Below, piece after piece: positions 1 to 7,300 of a stretch of DNA of 10,185 nt. Made by a program: the position numbers and the translations under genes. The notes below the pieces were generated by a model. It was not told the DNA's origin. It did no database searches and saw only the letters and a list, made by a program, of their open reading frames with translations. Within the stretch, counting starts at the first letter, position 1. Every line of letters starts with the position of its first letter. This DNA comes from an uncultured Clostridiaceae bacterium (GTDB lineage: Bacteria > Bacillota > Clostridia > Lachnospirales > Lachnospiraceae), in assembly GCA_949948825.1 (NCBI GenBank), contig CATLIJ010000074.1:1-10185 (forward strand), given 5' to 3'.

Positions 1-1258
1 CCATATTTACCATTTCTAATTCCACCCATAGACCGAATTTCATACCTAATGCTTCAATCTTTTCTGATAAGCCCTTAATGCCGTTAGGCAGGCGCTCAGT
101 ATTGGCATACCAGTCTCCCAGACCTGCATGGTCATCATTGCGCTCCCCGAACCATCCATCATCCAGGACAAACAGCTCCACTCCGTCCTCCCTGGCGGCT
201 CTGGCAATCTCCACCAGCCGGTCTTCATCAAAGTCAAAATAAGTGGCTTCCCAGTTGTTCAGAAGAATCGGACGGACCTTATCTCTCCACTCACCTCTGG
301 CAAGACGGCTGCGGTACAGGCGGTGAAAGGTCTGGCTCATGCCGTTTAAGCCCTCATCAGAGTACACGGTCACAGCCTCTGGTGTCTGGAATTTCTCTCC
401 GGGCTTTAAGTTCCAGGTAAAGCCAAAGGGATTGATCCCCAGCATCACACGGGTTACATTGTAGGTATCCACCTCAGCCTGTGCCAGGAAATTGCCGCTG
501 TATATGAGAGAAAAGCCCATCACCTCTCCCTGAAATTCATCAGCTGTAGGACGCTTTAACACAATGAAAGGATTGTGGGTGTGGCTGGAGTGGCCGCGGG
601 TGCTGCTGACTGCCTGAATCCCCTGTTCCAGACGGCGGGTCTTTACCTGACGCTCTCTGGACCAGGCGCCGGAAAACTGAATCCAGTCATAGCTGCAGTC
701 CGGCAGATCCAGGCTGGTGCTCATAGCCCGTGTAAGGTCAAAGGTCTCCTCCGTGGGATTCTCGAACCGGGCGCTTCTGGCAATGGCGCCCTCCTTATTG
801 AAAATCGTGTACAGAAGCACCAGCTTTAAGCCCAAAAGCTCATCCTTTAAGGTTACTTCCAAGGTATCTGCTTCCTCGTCTGCTTCTGTGTATGTGGCAG
901 GAAGTCCCTCCAGGGAAGGCTTTCCGGAATAAATCCGGTGGGAACGGTAAGCAAAGTTGGTAATGCGGCTGCCATCCGGCTGTAAAATCTCCATGGCAGG
1001 CAGCTTGTAGTCAGAAGTTCCGTAAACCGGATATTCCTGCTTAATATGCTCCAGAGAAAAAGCATAGCCCTCGGACTGATAAGCAGTCATAGGTCTGTAG
1101 CAGGTTTCCAGAAGATGATCAAAATTCTTACGGTCCTGAATCCGGGAGCCAAAATACAGCTGGCCCAAATGACCATTCTCAAGAATTTTTATAATATAAC
1201 TGATCTTGTCATTATACAGATGAAACTCTCTTGAGGTTTCGTGGAAAAGGATTGCCAT
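1..1258 (-). CDS. GH36 alpha-galactosidase, N-terminal 419 codons (3' end beyond window)
   Basis: Reading from the ATG at 1258 gives an open frame to the window edge, so the C-terminal part is missing. The product begins MAILFHETSREFHLYND. Residues 1 to about 310 look like the N-terminal beta-sandwich domain of GH36 enzymes. The TIM barrel begins near residue 325 and shows NNWEATYFDF (334-343), LDDGWFG (365-371) and FGLWVELEMVN (408-418), all landmark GH36 motifs. The family hydrolyses terminal alpha-1,6-galactosides such as melibiose and raffinose by a retaining mechanism. The catalytic nucleophile and acid/base aspartates lie further on and cannot be checked. Most family members read FGLWFEPEM; here the Pro is Leu. 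The start is supported by GGAGG nine bases upstream (seen as CCTCC on the plus strand near 1268). No signal peptide is visible, so the enzyme is probably cytoplasmic and acts on imported oligosaccharides. The gene lies 100 bp downstream of the EAL gene on the same strand but has its own promoter. Another GH36 specificity cannot be excluded. Confidence 0.93.
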   Translation of the reverse strand, partial: MAILFHETSREFHLYNDKISYIIKILENGHLGQLYFGSRIQDRKNFDHLLETCYRPMTAYQSEGYAFSLEHIKQEYPVYGTSDYKLPAMEILQPDGSRITNFAYRSHRIYSGKPSLEGLPATYTEADEEADTLEVTLKDELLGLKLVLLYTIFNKEGAIARSARFENPTEETFDLTRAMSTSLDLPDCSYDWIQFSGAWSRERQVKTRRLEQGIQAVSSTRGHSSHTHNPFIVLKRPTADEFQGEVMGFSLIYSGNFLAQAEVDTYNVTRVMLGINPFGFTWNLKPGEKFQTPEAVTVYSDEGLNGMSQTFHRLYRSRLARGEWRDKVRPILLNNWEATYFDFDEDRLVEIARAAREDGVELFVLDDGWFGERNDDHAGLGDWYANTERLPNGIKGLSEKIEALGMKFGLWVELEMVNM

Positions 1259-1288
1259 AATAGTATACCTCCGTTTGTATGTACCTCC

Positions 1289-1316
1289 ATTATAGCGGAA
1301 GGAGGGATTTTGAAAA
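1289..1316 (-). promoter_or_regulatory. Promoter of the alpha-galactosidase gene
   Basis: On the minus strand a perfect TATAAT (1289-1294) is preceded, after 16 bp, by TTTTCA (1311-1316), a 4/6 match to the -35 consensus. Transcription would start near 1282 and leave a leader of about 24 nt that carries the ribosome binding site. GGAGGTA occurs twice on this strand, 16 bp apart; one copy lies right after the -10 box and the other is the ribosome binding site. No catabolite-repression (cre) palindrome was seen. Confidence 0.6.
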
Positions 1317-1358
1317 GAGGCTTATGTATGGGAAAGTATCAAAAATGTTAATTGCTTT

Positions 1359-3134
1359 TTATGAAATCTGTTTTTTGGCAAGAGCAGAGGCATATTGCTG
1401 TTTCTTTAACAGGGCAAAGAAATCCTCCTCTGGCATGGGCTTTGCATAATAATAGCCCTGTACCTGGTCACAACCGATTTTCCGGAGCAGATCAATCTGT
1501 TCCTGGGTTTCCACACCTTCTGCCAGAAGGCCCAGCTTCAGCTTGTCAGCCATGGAGACCACCTGTTCCAGAATGAGCCTTCCCTTCATGGACACCATCA
1601 TATTTTCCATGAACTTTTTGTCAAGCTTGATCACATCAAAAGGAGTCTCCAAAAGGATATTCAGGGAAGAGTAGCCGCTTCCAAAGTCATCCATCAAAAG
1701 GGTATATCCCTCCTCCTTTAATTGCAGAGCCTTCTGGCTTACCTGGTAGTTGCCTGCAGTTTCTGTGATTTCCAGCTCCAGCATGGATTTGGGAATGCCG
1801 CTTTTTTTAATCAGATCTGAAAGAATCTGAATGCAATCATTGTCCTGTAAGTGTACTCTGGATACATTGACAGAAACCGGGCAGGGCATAATGCCTGCGT
1901 TCTGGCATTTTTTAATGAAAAGACAAGCTTCCCTCCAGATATAGTAATCCACCTTTCGTATAAAACCATTTTCTTCTATTACAGGAATGAACTGGTCCGG
2001 ATAAATCATCCCCCGTTCCGGATGACGCCATCTCACCAGGGCCTCAGCGCCTACAATCTCATTTCTCGTGATGCTGTATTTGGGCTGGAGATACATCTTA
2101 AATTCCTGCTTTTCAATGGCAGACTGCATGTTCTCTTCAATAAACTTCCGGCTGTAAAGAGAGTCTTTAAATTGCTCCTTATAGAAAACCATGTTGGTCA
2201 GAACATTCTTTTTGGCAGCTCTTCTGGCCAGATTGGTCCGGTCTTCCATTTGCCTCAATTCCATACTTTTATCTTCCACCCTGTAAATTCCATAAGAGAT
2301 GCGAAGGGGTACGCTTTTGAAAGAACATATCCGGGCGTCAAGACGGTTGACAAATTCCACCAGATCCTTCTTCTGGTCATATTCTGTCACAACCATAAAG
2401 ACATCCCCCCGGAGATTGGCAAAAAACTGATTTTTGCTGCAGATTTCTTTCAGCTGTCTGGTAATAAAATATAAGACTTCGTCTCCGAATTTTTCTCCAT
2501 AAAGATCATTTATGATTTTAAATTTACTGACGTCAAACTGGATAAATCCAATCCCCCTTTTGGAAGCGAACAGGAGATTATTAGCATTTTTTCGGAAGGC
2601 GTGAAGCTTGTTCATATTGGAAACAGCATTTTTGAGATTCTGATTATCCGGAATATCCTCTATCTCCAGAGCGCTTTCCACCATGTCCTTCAGATAGGAT
2701 TCCAGCATGTCTTCCAGGATTTCGATGCTGGCATGGATTGCTTTGGGACATTGGCGGAGGATCAGCCCTTCCTGACGGATCACAGCCATGTCTTCAGGCT
2801 TTGTTATGTCTTTGCCCAAAATGTCCCTGCAGTCCATGCATCCATTCATCTTTGCCTTGAAGCGGCGGATAAATTCGTCTGTCTTCTGGTTGCTGTAAAG
2901 CTCACGTTCCCTGTCCTGAGCATCATAAAAACCCATGGCCAGACCCAGCACCATCAAAGAGCTTGCAATACAGCCGCACAGGCCGCCCTGACGCATGCCT
3001 CCTCCAAAGCAGGTGCTGATTTTAAATGCTGTCTTCAGATCCATGTGGAAATCCTCTGCAAATGCTCCGAACAATGCCTGTGAGCAGTGATATTGCTGTT
3101 TTAAAAGCTGTTCTGCTTTTTCTTTGTGCGTCAT
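1359..3134 (-). CDS. C-GCAxxG-C-C cysteine domain / degenerate GGDEF / EAL c-di-GMP phosphodiesterase
   Basis: This is a soluble 591-residue protein with no membrane segment. Residues 1-145 match the C-GCAxxG-C-C family of putative redox proteins: C17 in HCSQAL, C42 in TCFGGGMRQGG, C53/C55 in GLCGCIASSLMVLGL, the pair C99/C102 in GCMDCRDILG, and C129 in CPKAI. Residues about 185-320 form a GGDEF fold (FDVSKFKIINDLYG) whose signature has decayed to RGDVF (242-246), so cyclase activity is unlikely. Residues about 330-575 are an EAL domain with the expected metal and catalytic residues: E364 in EAL, N423, E455 in EITE, D482/D483 in DDFGSGYSS, K503 and E539 in EGVET. The predicted role is hydrolysis of c-di-GMP to pGpG, controlled by the cysteine domain; that control is an inference. 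The ATG at 3134 has GGAG seven bases upstream. The neighbouring 1012-residue protein has the same GGDEF-EAL core but different sensor domains. Confidence 0.93.
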   Translation of the reverse strand: MTHKEKAEQLLKQQYHCSQALFGAFAEDFHMDLKTAFKISTCFGGGMRQGGLCGCIASSLMVLGLAMGFYDAQDRERELYSNQKTDEFIRRFKAKMNGCMDCRDILGKDITKPEDMAVIRQEGLILRQCPKAIHASIEILEDMLESYLKDMVESALEIEDIPDNQNLKNAVSNMNKLHAFRKNANNLLFASKRGIGFIQFDVSKFKIINDLYGEKFGDEVLYFITRQLKEICSKNQFFANLRGDVFMVVTEYDQKKDLVEFVNRLDARICSFKSVPLRISYGIYRVEDKSMELRQMEDRTNLARRAAKKNVLTNMVFYKEQFKDSLYSRKFIEENMQSAIEKQEFKMYLQPKYSITRNEIVGAEALVRWRHPERGMIYPDQFIPVIEENGFIRKVDYYIWREACLFIKKCQNAGIMPCPVSVNVSRVHLQDNDCIQILSDLIKKSGIPKSMLELEITETAGNYQVSQKALQLKEEGYTLLMDDFGSGYSSLNILLETPFDVIKLDKKFMENMMVSMKGRLILEQVVSMADKLKLGLLAEGVETQEQIDLLRKIGCDQVQGYYYAKPMPEEDFFALLKKQQYASALAKKQIS

Positions 3135-3163
3135 ACTTATACTCCAATCATGACAAGAACCAG

Positions 3164-3180
3164 CAGTTCGGTAAGAACTG
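3164..3180. repeat. Small palindrome in the leader of the EAL gene
   Basis: CAGTTC (3164-3169) and GAACTG (3175-3180) are perfect inverted arms around a 5-nt centre. The site is about 30 bp upstream of the EAL-gene start codon and downstream of its predicted promoter. It could be a repressor operator or a small RNA hairpin in the 5' leader. The sequence does not decide between these. Confidence 0.4.
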
Positions 3181-3206
3181 TGTTAAAAAAGTTTATTTCA
3201 TATACT

Positions 3207-3235
3207 ATTTTAACAAATTAATTTGGTTTTGTGAA
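3207..3235 (-). promoter_or_regulatory. Promoter of the C-GCAxxG-C-C/EAL gene
   Basis: On the minus strand TTCACA (3230-3235, 5/6 to consensus) and TAAAAT (3207-3212, 5/6) are separated by exactly 17 bp. The predicted start near 3200 gives a leader of about 66 nt that contains the 3164-3180 palindrome. Confidence 0.6.
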
Positions 3236-3414
3236 GATTAACAAGCCATTTTGTACAATTATTTTGCACAAAAAGTTTGTCATTCCTTGGATGACCGGGA
3301 TAGGGCGCAGAAATTTTATAAAAGACAGAGAAAGGATTGTAAGAATAATGTTAATATTGTCGAAAAAAGTTCAGTATTCTCTAAGGGATCATTAAAGTCT
3401 TGGAAGGATTTGTA

Positions 3415-3423
3415 TGGTATACT
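3415..3423 (+). promoter_or_regulatory. Extended -10 promoter of the GT51 gene
   Basis: TGGTATACT is an extended -10 element: TG at 3415-3416, one base, then TATACT at 3418-3423. No good -35 sits at normal spacing, which is common for extended -10 promoters. The predicted start is near 3430, about 32 nt before the GTG start codon. Confidence 0.5.
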
Positions 3424-3461
3424 TGTTTCATCAATAACAAACAGAAGGGAGCGGTGATACC

Positions 3462-4178
3462 GTGAAAGTGTGTATGATAATTCGGTCTGTGGTTTTCTTT
3501 ATGGTGTGTGTGACATGTTTGGGCGGGTTCACCGTTGCCGGACAGGGATATCAGATGTATCGGGACGCAGTGGAGGAAGTGAGCCTGAAGGACAAGGTGG
3601 CTGCCATTCGGGGAAAAGAAGGATATACCAGCTTAAAGGACCTGCCCCAGGTTTATTTGGACGCAGTGGTATCTGTGGAGGACCACCGGTTTTACCGCCA
3701 TTTTGGAATTGATCCAGTGGCCCTTGGACGGGCGGTGCTCCACGATATTCAGGCAGGCCGTTATGTGGAGGGCGGAAGCACCATCACTCAGCAGCTGGCT
3801 AAGAATCTGTATTTTACTCAGGAGAAGGAGCTTTCCCGGAAGGTGGCAGAGGTTCTGATGGCAAGGGAGCTGGAGAAGACTTATACCAAGGATGAGATTT
3901 TGGAATTGTATGTGAACAGTATTTATTTTGGAGACGGGTACTATACAGCAGGGGAGGCATGCCGGGGATATTTTGGAAAAGAGCCAAAGGACATGAATGA
4001 GTATGAGTGCACCCTTTTGGCTGGGATTCCCAATGCTCCGGGAAGGTATGCACCTACCAAAAGCCAGGAGCTGGCAGAAAAACGGCAGATGCAGGTACTG
4101 AGGAGGATGGAGGCCTGTGGGTATTTTTCCCAGGAGGAGGCAGAGACTGTGGCTTCTCAGATGGTGGCCTTCCAATAA
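3462..4178 (+). CDS. Monofunctional peptidoglycan glycosyltransferase (GT51)
   Basis: This 238-residue protein has an N-terminal membrane anchor (about residues 7-26) followed by a single GT51 domain outside the membrane. It would polymerise lipid II into glycan strands. The five family motifs are present in order: EDHRFYRHFGID (73-84, catalytic E73), GGSTITQQLAKN (104-115), RKVAE (126-130, second glutamate E130), KDEILELYVNSIYFG (143-157), and RRxxxL-like VLRRM near 212-216. No transpeptidase domain follows, and the length matches MtgA/SgtB-type monofunctional enzymes rather than bifunctional class A PBPs. The GTG start is chosen because it places the anchor correctly and has GGAG ten bases upstream; an internal ATG (codon 5) is possible. 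The gene stands alone, divergent from one EAL gene and convergent with the other. Its 3' end shows a decayed tandem duplication. Confidence 0.93.
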   Translation: MKVCMIIRSVVFFMVCVTCLGGFTVAGQGYQMYRDAVEEVSLKDKVAAIRGKEGYTSLKDLPQVYLDAVVSVEDHRFYRHFGIDPVALGRAVLHDIQAGRYVEGGSTITQQLAKNLYFTQEKELSRKVAEVLMARELEKTYTKDEILELYVNSIYFGDGYYTAGEACRGYFGKEPKDMNEYECTLLAGIPNAPGRYAPTKSQELAEKRQMQVLRRMEACGYFSQEEAETVASQMVAFQ

Positions 4179-4207
4179 TGGAGACTGCGGCTTTTCAGAC
4201 GAAGGCC
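4143..4207. repeat. Imperfect 38-bp tandem duplication at the end of the GT51 gene
   Basis: The segment beginning GAGACTGTGGCTTCTCAGA at 4143 recurs 38 bp later as GAGACTGCGGCTTTTCAGA at 4181. About 22 of 27 positions match, ending in GGCC in both copies. The first copy encodes the last residues of the glycosyltransferase (ETVASQMVAFQ, stop). The second lies just past the stop codon and in another frame would encode the similar ETAAFQTKAVS, stop. This looks like an old duplication whose second copy became untranslated, or was the original gene end. Confidence 0.55.
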
Positions 4208-4251
4208 GTTTCATAAGGAGAATTTGGAAGCGGATAGGAATGGAACAGAAG

Positions 4252-4293
4252 GGGACAGGAGTCAGAACAGCTTTGCTGTTGGACTTCTGTCCC
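4252..4293. repeat. Strong hairpin between convergent genes
   Basis: GGGACAGGAGTC (4252-4263) pairs with GACTTCTGTCCC (4282-4293) over 12 positions with one G-U wobble. A second stem, AACAG/CTGTT (4266-4270 and 4276-4280), sits inside with a 5-nt loop. It lies between the ends of the GT51 gene and the 1012-residue gene, where a bidirectional terminator would be expected. Neither strand has a clear U-tract after it, so it is recorded as a hairpin rather than an intrinsic terminator. Confidence 0.6.
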
Positions 4294-4322
4294 TGTATTT
4301 GGCGTCTGATGTGGAAGTGGAT

Positions 4323-4363
4323 ATGAATTTTGGTTACAGGCAGGTCTGACGCCCAAAATTCAT
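4323..4363. repeat. Inverted repeat overlapping the stop codon of the 1012-residue gene
   Basis: ATGAATTTTGG (4323-4333) and CCAAAATTCAT (4353-4363) are perfect 11-bp arms around a 19-nt loop. One arm lies inside the coding sequence, encoding the MNFG of the C-terminal tail. The stop codon (4334-4336) is in the loop. A competing stem CTGAC/GTCAG (4346-4350 and 4364-4368) overlaps it. A role in transcript-end formation is plausible but no U-tract is present. Confidence 0.6.
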
Positions 4364-7300
4364 GTCAGCTTCCCCGCCGTCTGAACTGCTGCGATAGAAT
4401 TGGTTTGAATTGAGCAGCTTTTCTTTTTGTATATCTGTAATGCTGTCTGTAATGTCCTTAATAAACACATAGAACAGCCGGTTTTTCTCGCCCCACTCGG
4501 AGTTTTCCAGGTGTCCGCAGTCATCCACCCATCGGATTTGTCCGTCTCTGCGGATAATCCGGTATTGGACATAATCCATGTTCTCATCCGAATGCTCAAT
4601 CTGCTGTCTGATATCCCATTCTACCCGGTCTAAGTCTTCCGGATGGACCATTCCCTGGAAGGAGCCGTTTACCATTTCCATAAATTCTTCTATTGTCTCA
4701 CAGTCAAAAAGCTCTATGACAGCCGGATTGGCATAGAGAATCTTTTCATCCTCCATAGCCCGGTAAATAAAGAATCCGTCTGACATGTTGGCAAGAGATT
4801 CTGCCATTCGCAGCTGCCTGCGTTCCTCCTCCTCTTTCATAATCGCATCAATGCTTCGGATGGTGATGACAGCGGTTTTGGGAAATCCGTTTTCCCGTTC
4901 ACTGACCATAATGCTGGTAAGGCACCATTCCTCTGCCATATCCTTTGCACGTCTGCGGTAACGGTATTCCACAGAGCTTTGATTTCTCAGAGAGGACCTT
5001 AGATTTTCCAGGGACAGGAAATGGCGCACATTTGCCTCGTCATATTTTAGGATTTTTCCGGTTCCAAAATGACGGTTCACCACAGCTTCATAGTTTCCCC
5101 GCTCCATCATATGATGTTCGTCCGGGTAAATCATCCGGCAATAATTGTCTGACAGATGAAGGAAATAGACCTCCCGATAAGAAAGCACCATGCTGTTTAA
5201 GGCATCCTCATGAATCTGCATATGGGTAATATCCCGCAGCAAACAGGCCACATATCCGTATTCGTACTGATAAAGAGTAAGCTGTAAATAGTGGCTGGAC
5301 ACAGAGCTGTAAGTATAATGGTTTAAGGTTTCCCCCTGAAAGGCAGCCTGATAAGCTTTGGATAACAGCTCCTGCCAGTTGTCGCCAAATGCCTTCAGAA
5401 TCAGCTGGCGAAGATGGTTTTTATTGTCTCCGCACAGCTTTTCCATCTCATGGTTAATGTATATGATCTCATAATCCGAAGGCTGGCCGGAGTCGTCTAA
5501 CAATATTCTGGACAGACCGTATCCGCAGGGAATATTTCCATAATATTGTTCCAGGCGGTTTTGCTGCAGCTGGGTAATCTCAGTGACCACAGGCTTGTCT
5601 GTCTGGCGGCTTTCGTTCTTTTCCCGCATGGAGGTCATATCCACCAGAGAACCATAAAAAAGCTTATGTCCGTCACGTTCCTGAAGGAAAAAAATTCTCA
5701 TATAGACCCACAGCACTTTGCCGTCTGTCCGCAGATAGTGAATGTATCCTTCTGCACTGTCCGGATGGTTTTCACAGGCCCGCTCAAAAAGGGAGAATAA
5801 AAGGGGCCGGTCATCGTCCCGCACATGATTCCAGAACTTTCTGCTGTAATTCATCTCTTCGCCGGAGGAGACTCCGGACATTCGGAAATACTGGTCATTG
5901 ACCCGTGTGATTTCAATTTGGTTTTCAAATACATCATAAAAGGCGGCAGCTCCCAAAATATTGTTTACCATGGTGTCTGTAAACAGGTTTCCGTCTAAAA
6001 ATTCTCTGGTGCGGAGAGATTCCACTTGTTTGCACCATAAGCCATTATGATCCAGTTTTCTCTTATCAGACAGGAGAAATTCAAACTGGTCAATGGAAAG
6101 AGGCTTGTAATAATAATAGCCCTGAACATACTGACAGCCCATATTCCGCAGAAATTTTTCATGGAAAGCAGTCTCCACCCCTTCTACAATTATCGGAATG
6201 GCAAGAAGACGCGCCATGTTGACCACGGATTCCAAAATCCCGATTCCCTTGCGTTCTTCCTTTTCATCAATATCCAGAAACCGCATATCAATTTTCAGAA
6301 CATCCACCTCAATGCTTTTTAACATATTGAGGGAGGAGTAGCCGCTGCCAAAGTCATCCATCATCACCAGAAATCCGGCTTCTCTCAGCTGTTTGACTGT
6401 CTGATTGATTTTTTCGTCCTCCTCCGCGTAAGCGCTTTCTGTGATTTCCACCTTGATAAGCTTTACCGGCAGCTGATAGGTCTGAAGAAGATCCAGTAAA
6501 TATTCCGTCACATCCATAGATAAAATATCAATGCGGGAAATATTGATGGAGATGGGGACAGGCTCATATCCTTTGTCAAGCCAGTGCCGTATCCACTGGC
6601 ATACCTTTTTCCAGATGTGCCGGTCCAGATGGGCAATATAGCCATTCTTTTCCAGGATTGGAATAAAGACACCCGGAGAGAGAATGCCCTTTTGAGGATG
6701 ATTCCACCGAATCAGAGATTCTGCGCCTACGATTTTGCCGGTCAGAATATCACATTGAGGCTGGGCGAAAAAGGTAAATTCCTCCTTTTGCATTGCGTTT
6801 TTAATCTCAATCAAAAGTCTCCATTCTTTTTCCAGCTTGTCTTCGATCATAGGATCATATATGCAGATTCGGTCCGAGGAATTGTCCAGTACCTGGGAGC
6901 GGGCAATGGTTGCCCGGTCATACATGGTTTCCGGAGTCACTGTGTTATCGTCAATCACATAGATACCAATGGAAAGGCGAAAGCCAGCCATCTCATTCCA
7001 CTGGGAAGCTGCTTTTGACAGATCGTTTTTCAGGGCTTCTATGTTTTCCTTTTCATAAGGCATGATGATGCAGAAATCGTCGCCGCCCATATAGCCTGCA
7101 AGGCCGTTTTGGTATTCCTGGATATTTTTCAGGTAATCGGCAATATAAATGAGAAGCTTGTCTCCTGCATCCCTTCCATTGAATTTGTTAAACAGGCGGA
7201 AATGTTCAATGTCAATGGCAGCCAGACAATAGGCAGAGGGAATCCATTCCCTGATCCGTAATCTTGCTTGGTTCATAAACCCCTGACTGTTATATAAGCC

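Larger units (their letters stand above)
3135..3461. other. Divergent AT-rich intergenic region with promoters for both flanking genes
   Basis: This 327-bp stretch separates the minus-strand EAL gene from the plus-strand glycosyltransferase gene. The left third holds the EAL-gene promoter and a small palindrome; the right end holds an extended -10 promoter for the glycosyltransferase. The middle (about 3240-3410) is AT-rich, and nothing convincing was seen there apart from a loose TTTTGT/ACAAAA inverted repeat at 3249-3273. A 68-codon frame in it lacks a ribosome binding site and is not called. Confidence 0.6.

Noticed and set aside
1851..2474. 207-codon open frame antisense to the cysteine-EAL gene
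   Set aside because: It lies wholly opposite strongly supported coding sequence and shows no motif of its own.
3249..3273. TTTTGT/ACAAAA inverted repeat in AT-rich DNA
   Set aside because: Arms are short and low-complexity, so chance is a sufficient explanation.
3251..3457. 68-codon plus-strand open frame in the divergent intergenic region
   Set aside because: It starts with TTG without a ribosome binding site, overlaps the GT51 promoter, and its product resembles no family I recognise.
3633..4214. 193-codon minus-strand frame opposite the GT51 gene
   Set aside because: The GT51 motifs on the plus strand explain the region; the antisense frame has no recognisable domain or start signal.
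6584..7018. 144-codon open frame antisense to the 1012-residue gene
   Set aside because: It is the shadow of well-supported GGDEF-EAL coding sequence on the other strand.
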